Source: a virus
Reading direction: 5' to 3' (one strand)
IMG/VR virus record: IMGVR_UViG_3300031673_000097
Span: 1-47,036 of that record
Length of the DNA: 47,036 nt
Shown: piece after piece, positions 24,938 to 31,469 of the stretch
Position numbering within the stretch: position 1 is the first letter of the stretch
Layout: the number at the start of each line of letters is the position of its first letter
Position numbers and translations under genes: made by a program
Notes under the pieces: generated by a model
What the model was told of the DNA's origin: nothing
What the model saw: the letters and a program-made list of their open reading frames with translations, nothing else
Databases searched by the model: none

Positions 24938-25729
24938 TTGATAAATTATAAAAATACTTTTGTAAATACAGACGGTGTAAATTTTCCAAATACAAAAACA
25001 GTGAATGCTACAGGTGCCGGTACCGGAGATGGAACTGAATTGACAAAACCTTATGGGGACAATCTATGGGGTATTACTCAGGCCTTACTTGATGCGGCTG
25101 GACTTACTCCGGATAATGTAACTGAGGCTCCCGGTACTTCTCAGATTTTGGATGCAATTAGAAAAATATCTGGTTCCCCCGGGGAAGGTGTGATCTGGTG
25201 GAAGAGTGTTGATCCGGCTGTCAGTGGTGATCGGGTGCTGCTGCTTAATGGCCAGGGAATATTAAGAGCTAATTATCCAGAACTTGATCAGGCTGTTTAT
25301 GTTGGTGACGTGAATAATCCAACAGCATCAGCTTTTTATCGTGCTAATGATGCCGGTGGAGCTGTACGTAATATTGCAGGGATATATTTAATTCTTCCCG
25401 ACACCAGGGGATATGTGCTTAGGGGGCTTGATGTGGCTGCCAGTGTGGACCCGGACGGGGCGAGTCGTGATGTGGGAAGTATTCAGAATTTTGCAATTGA
25501 AAATATAACAGCCGAAGTACAGATACTAGGATGCCTAACAGGATCAGCACTTGGAAATTCCGCCGGAGCTTTATCAATAGCAGCAGGAACTAGTATTCCA
25601 AATCGATTTACAACTACCACCGATACCGCAGCCAGACAAAAATTATTATTAGATGCGTCACTTGCTGTTAATACAGCAACAGAAACACGTATGGTTAATA
25701 TTGCAACTAAATTTGGTATAAGATATTAA
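24938..25729 (+). CDS. Tail fibre / tail collar domain protein
   Basis: A 263-residue fibre protein with a TTG start at 24938 following AGGAGG. The segment SGDRVLLLNGQGILRANYPE and the later YLILPDTRGYVLRGLD match the phage tail collar domain, followed by a trimerising C-terminal end. The short size suggests a compact fibre or a receptor-binding tip with the first part lost. Confidence 0.82.
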   Translation: MINYKNTFVNTDGVNFPNTKTVNATGAGTGDGTELTKPYGDNLWGITQALLDAAGLTPDNVTEAPGTSQILDAIRKISGSPGEGVIWWKSVDPAVSGDRVLLLNGQGILRANYPELDQAVYVGDVNNPTASAFYRANDAGGAVRNIAGIYLILPDTRGYVLRGLDVAASVDPDGASRDVGSIQNFAIENITAEVQILGCLTGSALGNSAGALSIAAGTSIPNRFTTTTDTAARQKLLLDASLAVNTATETRMVNIATKFGIRY

Positions 25730-25741
25730 AAGGAGGTAAAT

Positions 25742-26533
25742 ATGCAGACTGTTTTATTTAGAGAAATTAACGGGTATAAAATAATAATTGGATATAGAAA
25801 ACTTTCTATTGATCTAATAGAAACACAAAAAACAATAAAAAAATTAATGGCCAAAGATGAAGATGTTAAGCGTATTAAAGATTTAAATAGACAAATAAAT
25901 ATTTTAAATAAGCAAATACAAGAAATTAGAAAAAAAGGTTACATAAAAGATAGACAGGAAGAAAAACAATTTAATAATTATTTAGAACAAAAAAAAGATT
26001 GTTTAGAAGAAATATCAAATCTCGAAAAAAATAATAAAATAAAAATAGATAAGTTAATAATTGAAAAAGCTGTATATTTTGAACCTGCTAAAAATGAAAT
26101 AATAAAAACTGATAAAGAAATTGAAACCCTCAAAGGAATATCCAATAATTTAAAGAAAAGACAATTAATGGATATTGATGGAAAAATTATTGATAACTGG
26201 ACCGGGATTAATTATTTTCTCAAAAAGGATAAATGGATAGCTTATGAATGTCTACTCGGAGAAGTTCCTAAAATTGGATCCAAAATTTATCAGGATTTAA
26301 CAGATGAAGAAAAAAACGAAATTGGAGAACAGAACGAAAAAGACCGTATTGATTTATTAGGTCCTAAAGAAAAGAAAAATGAAAAGAAAATTGCTATTGA
26401 TTCTGCTGCAATTATAGCAGCAAATAAAAAAGCCAGTTTAGAAATACAGGGGATTAAATCTACAAAAGCATTTAATGAAGCTCAAAAATGGTACAAAGAA
26501 CAGGTTGAAATAATTGAAAAAAAATATGAATAG
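25742..26533 (+). CDS. Tail fibre assembly-like coiled-coil protein
   Basis: A 263-residue protein after the fibre gene. Residues 25-135 are Lys/Glu/Asn-rich coiled coil. The C-terminal half includes DKWIAYECLLGEVPKIGSK and an Ala-rich end. Position implies a chaperone for fibre folding; I cannot place it firmly in a known chaperone family. Its 3' end overlaps, on the opposite strand, the end of the leftward gene at 26438-26875. Confidence 0.6.
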   Translation: MQTVLFREINGYKIIIGYRKLSIDLIETQKTIKKLMAKDEDVKRIKDLNRQINILNKQIQEIRKKGYIKDRQEEKQFNNYLEQKKDCLEEISNLEKNNKIKIDKLIIEKAVYFEPAKNEIIKTDKEIETLKGISNNLKKRQLMDIDGKIIDNWTGINYFLKKDKWIAYECLLGEVPKIGSKIYQDLTDEEKNEIGEQNEKDRIDLLGPKEKKNEKKIAIDSAAIIAANKKASLEIQGIKSTKAFNEAQKWYKEQVEIIEKKYE

Positions 26534-26875
26534 ACCGGAGTTATCCGGCCTTTCTCTCCTTATATTTTCTTTAGTGCCATTATTATTATAAAAAATAGCC
26601 GTTAAAGAATTGAAGCAATAAGGACATATTAAAAAGTTTCCATCTCCTACTATAGAACCAGATTGATGCCATACTGTTAATTCATCCGAAACACCACGGC
26701 ATATATCACAATTTTCTTCTGGTCCTATAACTGTGATATTATTAATTTGTGCTATATTATTAGCTTCTATTTCTCCATCTGAACACATTACGCATTCATT
26801 AAATAATAATTCTAATCTGTTTGCTACCTGGAGAGGTATCATTTTTTCATTTCCCCAAACTGCATATTTAAGCAT
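26438..26875 (-). CDS. Cys-rich zinc-binding hypothetical protein
   Basis: A 145-residue protein reading leftward, with Cys pairs at CVMC near 29-32, CDIC near 57-60 and CPYC near 84-87, so probably a zinc finger. Its last 30 residues are encoded opposite the tail fibre assembly-like gene and are Phe-rich, a sign that the conserved protein ends earlier and this tail is read-through. ATG at 26875 follows GAGG and overlaps the upstream stop by eight bases. Confidence 0.65.
   Translation of the reverse strand: MLKYAVWGNEKMIPLQVANRLELLFNECVMCSDGEIEANNIAQINNITVIGPEENCDICRGVSDELTVWHQSGSIVGDGNFLICPYCFNSLTAIFYNNNGTKENIRRERPDNSGLFIFFFNYFNLFFVPFLSFIKCFCRFNPLYF
26535..26553 (+). terminator. Weak hairpin at end of rightward structural operon
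   Basis: CCGG (26535-26538) pairs with CCGG (26545-26548) around AGTTAT, followed by CCTTTCTCTCC. Stem short, U-run poor. It marks the convergent boundary between the two transcription directions. Confidence 0.4.
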
Positions 26876-27059
26876 CTTTTACCTCAAATTTATCTTCAAT
26901 TTTACCTATAATCATTTTCCTGTAAACGGCTATAGGTTTTCTCAATCCCTGTTCCCATGATTGATATGTTTTTATATTTATTTCCAGAAAATTAGCCATT
27001 TTTTCCTGTGATAATCCAAGTTTTTTTCTATATTGTTTTAATTGTTCATCAAAGTTCAA
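26868..27059 (-). CDS. XRE-type helix-turn-helix regulator
   Basis: A 63-residue protein almost entirely an HTH_3 domain: LKQYRKKLGLSQEKMANFLEINIKTYQSWEQGLRKP with the typical Q-(helix)-S-x-x-x-W spacing. It is a small phage regulator, Cro-like in size. TTG start at 27059 follows GGAGG and overlaps the preceding stop. No operator is obvious next to it. Confidence 0.85.
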   Translation of the reverse strand: MNFDEQLKQYRKKLGLSQEKMANFLEINIKTYQSWEQGLRKPIAVYRKMIIGKIEDKFEVKDA

Positions 27060-27274
27060 ACTTCACCTCCTTTATTGTTGATTTTTCTTATGCAATCATT
27101 ATAGCATTCTATAAGATTGTCATAATCAATTTTCTGTATTCCGGATTCATGGGGAGCGCAATAATTATCTATTGCTACCCTATAATAAAATGCCTGATGA
27201 ATTGGATCATTAGCTTTATTAGCTCTACTCCTTGCCTCTCTCGATGTAATTTTTATTGATTTTAATTTATCCAT
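27056..27274 (-). CDS. Small hypothetical protein
   Basis: A 72-residue protein. I place the start at 27274, because AGAGGAGAGG immediately precedes that ATG and the upstream extension reads through the conserved leader element. It has a helical N-terminal half (KLKSIKITSREARSRANKAN) and three Cys near the end. No family recognised; accessory leftward operon. Confidence 0.65.
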   Translation of the reverse strand: MDKLKSIKITSREARSRANKANDPIHQAFYYRVAIDNYCAPHESGIQKIDYDNLIECYNDCIRKINNKGGEV

Positions 27275-27279
27275 AATTT

Positions 27280-27305
27280 CCTCTCCTCTGCGTATGTCTG
27301 CCGAC
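27280..27305 (-). repeat. Leader repeat, copy 1 of 3 (GTCGG-GAC / TACGCAG / GGAGAGG)
   Basis: Read leftward, GTCGGCAGACATACGCAGAG plus GAGAGG precedes the start at 27274. Near-identical sequences precede the gene starting at 27847 (27851-27875) and the one starting at 29069 (29074-29099). Each can form a small GTC/GAC hairpin next to the ribosome site, so a shared translational leader is likely. Confidence 0.75.
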
Positions 27306-27340
27306 ATTATAAACCATATCGTCGCTGTAAACAAAATGGT

Positions 27341-27847
27341 TTAATTATTTTCTTTCTCTGCTTTTTCCGTATTTACGAATGAAAAAACTACAGGGGTGAT
27401 CTGAGCTAACTCAACTTTTCCAGGAAACCACACGGGACTTCCTTCTTCATCATATTCGCGAAATTTATTAGGTAGATAAGCATATACATAATCAGTATCA
27501 AGCCATTTTGGTAATCCGAATATTCCAAAAAGACCTGTACTTATTAGAGCCTCTTTGACCCAAAATGCAGGAATTCTGCAAACTGTTCTATTTTTTTCCT
27601 CACGTTCCTGATCAAATCCGGACGCATCTTCTTTTTCTGGGTCTTTTGTCTTTTTAATGATGAGATATTCATCAATTATAATTATCTCATCATGATGATG
27701 GCCCCTCGATATTTCACAAGATTGATGCGAAATATACTGAGAGTTCATACCACTCAATATATATTTTTCGTTTTTAAATTGGATAGTCTTATATGTACTA
27801 TCCATGAAGGATTGTAATTTTCTTTGTACTTGTTTTAGTCTTCTCAT
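27341..27847 (-). CDS. Hypothetical protein of leftward accessory block
   Basis: A 168-residue protein whose start at 27847 follows GGGAGAGG. Internal features are a His-rich turn HHHDEIIIID near residue 63, then a Lys/Glu-rich linker and a beta segment NKFREYDEEGSPVWFPGKV. A fold is not evident. Its leader carries repeat copy 2 (27851-27875), and upstream lies the hairpin spacer at 27878-27930. Confidence 0.6.
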   Translation of the reverse strand: MRRLKQVQRKLQSFMDSTYKTIQFKNEKYILSGMNSQYISHQSCEISRGHHHDEIIIIDEYLIIKKTKDPEKEDASGFDQEREEKNRTVCRIPAFWVKEALISTGLFGIFGLPKWLDTDYVYAYLPNKFREYDEEGSPVWFPGKVELAQITPVVFSFVNTEKAEKENN

Positions 27848-27850
27848 TTT

Positions 27851-27875
27851 CCTCTCCCTGCGTATGTCCGCCGAC
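27851..27875 (-). repeat. Leader repeat, copy 2 of 3
   Basis: Read leftward, GTCGGCGGACATACGCAGGG plus AGAGG. It differs from the other two copies at one to three positions and has the same distance to its start codon. Confidence 0.75.
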
Positions 27876-27877
27876 TG

Positions 27878-27930
27878 TTTCCGGTTTCCTGGCACTCGCC
27901 CAACCGCCCCTTGAGGCGATCGAGTAAGTG
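27878..27930 (-). repeat. Hairpin spacer repeat, copy A
   Basis: A 53-bp GC-rich element between the AcrIII-1-type gene and the next leftward gene; copy B is at 29738-29790, with about six differences. Each folds as an outer CACT/AGTG stem and an inner ACYGCC/GGCRRT-type stem. One inner pair changes from C-G here to T-A in copy B, a compensatory change. Confidence 0.8.
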
Positions 27931-27938
27931 GAGAAAAA

Positions 27939-28409
27939 CTAATTATTCTCTTTCGTTAACAAAAAGAAATCATAACCAATAGTTTCAATTTCTTCTATGG
28001 TAAAGATTTTTCCTTCCCGTGGTCTGCCTCTCAGCTTAAACACTATACAGATATCATTTTCTTCCTGTGAAAATGTAATCCTGTTAACCGGCACTTCTAT
28101 ACTAAGTAATTCGGTCAATATGGCAGCGGTGCTCTGGTGTCCTATAGCTGATAACATTTCTGTACCTTGTAATAATTCTTTAGCTTCATCAAGGGAGCTT
28201 TTTCTATAAGCGAAATATCCCTCACTTGTGATAATACTTGTATTCAATAATACAACTCTTTTCATAGTTTTTTCCTTCTTTTCCTCAAACCACAGAGCGT
28301 TTATTTTGGCCGTTCCTGAATCGGCCTTAAATTCTATGTAGCCTGGTACTTTATATCCTTCTGAATCGGTATGTATTTCAGGTACATACTCTATTTTATT
28401 TATCTTCAT
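27939..28409 (-). CDS. DUF1874 / AcrIII-1-type ring nuclease with N-terminal extension
   Basis: A 156-residue protein, start at 28409 after GGAGGG. Residues about 49-156 match DUF1874 (STIV B116/AcrIII-1): RVVLLNTSIITSEGYFAY, then SAIGHQSTAAILTELL, VPVNRITF, and GRPREGKIF. Members of this family degrade cyclic tetra-adenylate and switch off type III CRISPR signalling. By alignment from memory the key residues are all present: the Ser of NTS, the His and Ser of GHQST, and the Arg and Glu of R-P-R-E-G-K. The first 48 residues (MKINKIEYVPEIHTDSEGYK and following) are an extra domain I do not recognise. An internal ATG at 28265, with AAGGA seven bases upstream, could also give the bare 108-residue enzyme. 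Confidence 0.88.
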   Translation of the reverse strand: MKINKIEYVPEIHTDSEGYKVPGYIEFKADSGTAKINALWFEEKKEKTMKRVVLLNTSIITSEGYFAYRKSSLDEAKELLQGTEMLSAIGHQSTAAILTELLSIEVPVNRITFSQEENDICIVFKLRGRPREGKIFTIEEIETIGYDFFLLTKENN

Positions 28410-28426
28410 ATTTACCCTCCAATAAT

Positions 28427-28594
28427 TTATTTTCTTATTTCCCACTCTTTGGCGTAGGAAATAGTAACCACTGATCCTCTCATTACTATCTTTTTTTCTC
28501 GCCGCATATCTACTGGAATAAGGTAAAAGGTAGCAACAGAAGGCACACTATCTTTACGAATCCATGTTTTTCTTGGTTTATAATTGGTTTTCAT
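28427..28594 (-). CDS. 55-residue basic protein
   Basis: Starts at ATG 28594 with GGAGAG upstream; ends at TAA 28427, just ahead of the ribosome site of the AcrIII-1-type gene. Sequence has MKTNYKPRKTWIRKDSVPSV at the N terminus and a strand-rich second half. No family recognised; the fit between the neighbouring genes supports it. Confidence 0.6.
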   Translation of the reverse strand: MKTNYKPRKTWIRKDSVPSVATFYLIPVDMRREKKIVMRGSVVTISYAKEWEIRK

Positions 28595-28637
28595 ATTTAC
28601 TCTCCAGTAAATTTATTTTTCCCGGTTACCCGGATAC

Positions 28638-29069
28638 TTATAATATTTTCCCATCTTGTATAATAGAAAACCAAAGCAATAGAGTATTATATGCTTTGAT
28701 CGAGTAATCGCTTATTGTGCAAGCAGGTTTCTGCTTTGACATACAGGTTTCCATTATATTATTGATTCTGATATTAATAGTATTTTCAATATCTTTCTTG
28801 CAAGCTGGTTTTTCCTCAAAAAATAATCCTTCCTCTCTCAGCGAAAAACCGGCACTGCCGAGGATTATTTTATATTTGCCGCTGGAATTCCTTTTGACAT
28901 AATTTTCAAAAGGAATTCCGGAATCTTCTTGCTCCTCATAATTCTGAATTTGCTTCTCGCAAAACTCAGAGAAACTCAAAACAGGCCTTCTTGGTATTAT
29001 ATACGCCTGTTCGTGAGAAAAAATACCGCCGACTAAAAATAGAACTTCATCAAAAAATAATTTCTTCAT
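28638..29069 (-). CDS. Hypothetical protein of leftward accessory block
   Basis: A 143-residue protein, start at 29069 with GGAGAGG and leader repeat copy 3. Charged, Cys-containing, with helical segment FSEFCEKQIQNYEEQ near 33 and a hydrophobic end. No recognisable domain. Confidence 0.6.
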   Translation of the reverse strand: MKKLFFDEVLFLVGGIFSHEQAYIIPRRPVLSFSEFCEKQIQNYEEQEDSGIPFENYVKRNSSGKYKIILGSAGFSLREEGLFFEEKPACKKDIENTINIRINNIMETCMSKQKPACTISDYSIKAYNTLLLWFSIIQDGKIL

Positions 29070-29073
29070 AATT

Positions 29074-29120
29074 CCTCTCCTCTGCGTAAGTCCACCGACT
29101 ATTTGTCGGGCTCATGCCCG
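29074..29120 (-). repeat. Leader repeat, copy 3 of 3, plus CGGGC/GCCCG hairpin
   Basis: Copy 3 of the leader repeat occupies 29074-29099. Just upstream in the transcript, CGGGC (29107-29111) pairs with GCCCG (29116-29120) around TCAT. Together they form the structured leader of the gene starting at 29069. Confidence 0.7.
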
Positions 29121-29130
29121 GTGTTGGTTA

Positions 29131-29307
29131 TTATGCCCAGGTTATCCGCAATTTTTGCCCTGGGCATGTATCCTTCAGGCGGGATTTTAAGAATTCCCTT
29201 ACCTGTTTTTTCGTCTTAATGTGCCATGGTAATGGTTCAATTGCTCCATTATCTGATAATATCCAGTCGCTGCCTTGCTGGTATACTATTGCTTTGTATG
29301 TTTTCAT
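29131..29307 (-). CDS. 58-residue hypothetical protein
   Basis: Start at ATG 29307 follows AAGGAGAGGG. Beta-alpha sequence MKTYKAIVYQQGSDWILSDN, then KTKKQVREFLKSRLKD. The last codons form an ATGCCCAGG/CCTGGGCAT inverted repeat at the 3' end of the gene (29131-29168), perhaps an mRNA-end stabiliser. Confidence 0.6.
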   Translation of the reverse strand: MKTYKAIVYQQGSDWILSDNGAIEPLPWHIKTKKQVREFLKSRLKDTCPGQKLRITWA

Positions 29308-29338
29308 ATTCCCTCTCCTTATCATTATTTTTCGGCTT

Positions 29339-29393
29339 CTGCTATCCAGGAGCTCCGCAGAGCGCCCGGATAGCAGGGGGACGCAAGGTCCCC
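29339..29393 (-). repeat. Double GC-rich hairpin in the leader of the 29.3-kb gene
   Basis: CTGCTATCC (29339-29347) pairs with GGATAGCAG (29368-29376), and GGGGA (29377-29381) pairs with TCCCC (29389-29393). No U-tract follows on the leftward strand. Part of the set of GC-rich spacers between genes of this block. Confidence 0.75.
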
Positions 29394-29407
29394 TGTGCGA
29401 TTTCTTC

Positions 29408-29716
29408 TTAAAATATTATTTCATACTCTCCAAACATAGAAGTAGGATTATCGACATATACTAATTTTTTTGCACGTATTTTCTTGCAAAACAGGTCTCT
29501 GCTTTCTTCTGTATGAGCATTTCCGCCATTCATATCATCAAGAATTGAATCACTTACAAAATACCCTGTTATATTTCCTTCCTCATCATATACTGCATAG
29601 TCTTCTTTGCTTGTATACTTTACCCTTAAGATTAGCCGTGAAAAAGTTAACCTTAAGAATAAACCAACCATACTTAATCCTATAAGACATATTCCACAAA
29701 ATAATATAGTTTTCAT
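29408..29716 (-). CDS. Small membrane-anchored hypothetical protein
   Basis: A 102-residue protein with ATG at 29716 after GGAGGG. The first 27 residues form a membrane segment (LFCGICLIGLSMVGLFLRL), followed by a mixed charged cytoplasmic or periplasmic domain. Possible superinfection-exclusion or envelope protein by context; no family recognised. Confidence 0.6.
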   Translation of the reverse strand: MKTILFCGICLIGLSMVGLFLRLTFSRLILRVKYTSKEDYAVYDEEGNITGYFVSDSILDDMNGGNAHTEESRDLFCKKIRAKKLVYVDNPTSMFGEYEIIF

Positions 29717-29737
29717 AATTTCCCTCCAATAATTTAT

Positions 29738-29790
29738 TTTCCGGTTTCCCGGCACTTGCCCAACTGCCCCGTGAGGCAGTCGAGTAAGTG
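29738..29790 (-). repeat. Hairpin spacer repeat, copy B
   Basis: The second copy of the 53-bp element at 27878-27930. CACTT (29753-29757) pairs with AAGTG (29786-29790), and ACTGCC (29763-29768) pairs perfectly with GGCAGT (29775-29780). Confidence 0.8.
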
Positions 29791-29822
29791 GGGGGGGTTA
29801 CGTATTCCCCTCCGGTATTTTC

Positions 29823-30245
29823 TTAGTCCCAGAAACATTCCGGCAATGTTTCATCTGGCACAACATAATTGTAATCCTGATTTTCGGTCGAATCAACAAG
29901 GATTCCTTCTGGTCCCTTAAGGACAATATCCTTGCATTCCGGTTTCCATAGATCATTTTCTTCCAGGTCTTCATAGTCCTTATATTCTTTTTCTTGGATA
30001 AAAGCAGGCTCAAAAGATAATATATAAGAACTTATATCTTGAAAACTCCATTCTTCAATGTTAAGGTTTTCGTAATATTTCCATGTTGTTAGAATGCCCG
30101 TTGTATGTGTATCAATATCTTCTTGACTATTTTTCAACACTCTTATTTTATCCCCATCTTTTAAGATGGCAATATATACTTTTCCTTCTTGTAATTTATC
30201 TGCTATTTCGCAAATGCTTTTTTCTTTTCCTTTTAATGTCTTCAT
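29823..30245 (-). CDS. Acidic hypothetical protein
   Basis: A 140-residue protein, start ATG 30245 (an in-frame TTG two codons earlier is closer to GAGAGGG but less likely). Very acidic in residues 85-115 (EYKDYEDLEENDLW), with one strand-rich N-terminal part (VYIAILKDGDKIRVLK) that could be a small beta domain. Acidic early phage proteins are often DNA mimics that inhibit host DNA-binding enzymes; that is only a possibility. Confidence 0.6.
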   Translation of the reverse strand: MKTLKGKEKSICEIADKLQEGKVYIAILKDGDKIRVLKNSQEDIDTHTTGILTTWKYYENLNIEEWSFQDISSYILSFEPAFIQEKEYKDYEDLEENDLWKPECKDIVLKGPEGILVDSTENQDYNYVVPDETLPECFWD

Positions 30246-30249
30246 ACTC

Positions 30250-30300
30250 AATCCCTCTCCTTAATCTTATTTTAACCGGGCCATACGGCCCGGTGTGGTT
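30250..30300 (-). repeat. Hairpin plus ribosome-site module, second copy
   Basis: CCGGGCC (30276-30282) and GGCCCGG (30287-30293) form a seven-bp stem, followed leftward by TTAAAATAAGATTAAGGAG and the ribosome site. This is the near-identical counterpart of 5561-5605 on the other strand. Confidence 0.75.
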
Positions 30301-30310
30301 TATGTTTTGC

Positions 30311-30610
30311 TTAATTCCATCCAGGGTTTTCAAGAGCTTTTGCATTCCTTATGGCAATAGCACCATGTCCTTTCCTATAGTCATCACAATATCCATAATC
30401 TTCAACATCAATCCAGTCGCATATCCAAAGAATAGCTTCTGCGGATACTAATGCATCAAGTTCTTTTTTCAAATAGTTAAGCGCATCAATTCCATCATTA
30501 TCTTCATCCTCAACAAGTTCTTTCATTGTTTTTAGAAAATCAATATTGAACTTTTTAAGGCTGTCTATAGCCTGCGCTTTTTTTATTTCAGTTCCTGTTA
30601 ATTTACTCAT
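30311..30610 (-). CDS. Hypothetical helical protein, first gene after inverted-repeat promoter
   Basis: A 99-residue protein with ATG at 30610 after AAGGAGAGGG. It is mainly helical: KLTGTEIKKAQAIDSLKKF, then LDALVSAEAILWICDWI. The C-terminal half is Asp/Tyr-rich (DVEDYGYCDDY). It is the first gene of the leftward accessory block transcribed from the promoter at 30662-30690, hence likely expressed early along with the ART-like gene at 5.2 kb. Function unknown. Confidence 0.65.
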   Translation of the reverse strand: MSKLTGTEIKKAQAIDSLKKFNIDFLKTMKELVEDEDNDGIDALNYLKKELDALVSAEAILWICDWIDVEDYGYCDDYRKGHGAIAIRNAKALENPGWN

Positions 30611-30646
30611 AATCCCTCTCCTTAATCTTTAATTTCTGAATGTCAC

Positions 30647-30730
30647 ACACTCTCTAATACTAATATACCACATAGTCGGAGTATTGTCAAGCTTTTTATT
30701 GAAAAAAATTAAAAAAAATGATATATTTTT
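30647..30730 (-). repeat. 84-bp perfect inverted repeat, right copy
   Basis: Exact reverse complement of 5143-5226. It ends four bases before the ATG of the rightward nuclease gene, so that nuclease has almost no leader of its own. Confidence 0.95.
30662..30690 (-). promoter_or_regulatory. Leftward promoter in the inverted repeat
   Basis: On the minus strand TTGACA (30685-30690), 17 bp, then TATATT (30662-30667). Expected start near 30655, leader of about 45 nt with AAGGAGAGGG ahead of ATG 30610. Confidence 0.85.
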
Positions 30731-30733
30731 TGT

Positions 30734-31093
30734 ATGACTCATGCGGAATTATTGGAAGAATTTAAGCAATATCATCAGGAAAAATGGCCGGAAAGGCGGA
30801 TATATGCCAACCGGACCGGGGTTGCCAGGTATCCGGGACAGGTTGTTCCTTATGGTATCCCTGCCCCACTACTTGGAAAAAAACAAAAAGTCGGTGGTGG
30901 TGGTGCTGATTTTTTCAGTTTTGGGAATGAAAACGGATATTTTACGGTTTGGTTCTTTGAGGTTAAAACCCTTAAAGATAAAATGAAACCAAATCAAATT
31001 AGAGTAGCAAAATCATTAACTGCCCAGGGCGCTAATTATTGGATTGTCAAAGAACAGGAATCAGGGGGGTTTAAACTCATTAGGTTTAAGTAA
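30734..31093 (+). CDS. VRR-NUC domain nuclease
   Basis: A 119-residue protein with the VRR-NUC arrangement: an N-terminal helix, GGGGADFFSF with the catalytic Asp near residue 58, then FFEVKTLKDK with the E-x-K pair near 79, and NQIRVAKSL with the Gln. Phage VRR-NUC proteins are standalone junction or flap-type nucleases, probably used in recombination or replication. Plus-strand gene in an otherwise leftward half; it lies head-to-head with the inverted-repeat promoter and has no clear ribosome site, so expression may be from another start. Confidence 0.85.
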   Translation: MTHAELLEEFKQYHQEKWPERRIYANRTGVARYPGQVVPYGIPAPLLGKKQKVGGGGADFFSFGNENGYFTVWFFEVKTLKDKMKPNQIRVAKSLTAQGANYWIVKEQESGGFKLIRFK

Positions 31094-31295
31094 TCATTTT
31101 TTCCACAATTACTCTTTCAGTAATTAAAGATACTCCCGATATATTAAACTCACCATCATTTGGAATTTCCCAGTTAAAAGCACATTTACAATAATTAGTG
31201 GGAATAATATCATAATGTTTTAATATTATTTTCTCAACTTCCATTTTATCAAGTGTATACTCTTTTACTTCTTTTGTTATTTCGCTATTTTCCAA
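31086..31295 (-). CDS. Hypothetical 69-residue protein
   Basis: Starts at TTG 31295 after AAAGGAG. Contains an antiparallel-like pattern with two Cys near residue 36 (NYCKC). It converges with the VRR-NUC gene, overlapping by eight bases. No family recognised. Confidence 0.55.
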   Translation of the reverse strand: MENSEITKEVKEYTLDKMEVEKIILKHYDIIPTNYCKCAFNWEIPNDGEFNISGVSLITERVIVEKMIT

Positions 31296-31308
31296 TTTAA
31301 TTTCTCCT

Positions 31309-31461
31309 TTATTTAAATAATTTAATACTTAATGGTGGTGGTGGATTTGGTTCAAAAATTATTGGTAATTTATCTTTGAGGATTTTTCCCAATTCATCAC
31401 CTTTTATTCCAGATTTGGATAAAGATAACAAATCTTTTTCTGCATAATCATCAAGCATCAT
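31309..31461 (-). CDS. 50-residue protein with Pro-rich tail
   Basis: ATG at 31461 with GGAGG right before it. Sequence: helix-forming YAEKDLLSLSKSGIKGDELG, then a basic helix, a Pro run (PNPPPPL) and a basic end. The DELG-KIL segment resembles a short phage-type helix. No known function. Confidence 0.6.
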   Translation of the reverse strand: MMLDDYAEKDLLSLSKSGIKGDELGKILKDKLPIIFEPNPPPPLSIKLFK

Positions 31462-31469
31462 TACCTCCA

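Noticed and set aside
26868-27059. XRE protein as a lysogeny CI repressor
   Set aside because: Only 63 residues, no C-terminal domain, embedded in an accessory operon without an adjacent divergent promoter or integrase.
29798-30013. 71-residue minus-strand frame
   Set aside because: Lies inside the 140-residue gene at 29823-30245 in another frame and has no ribosome site.
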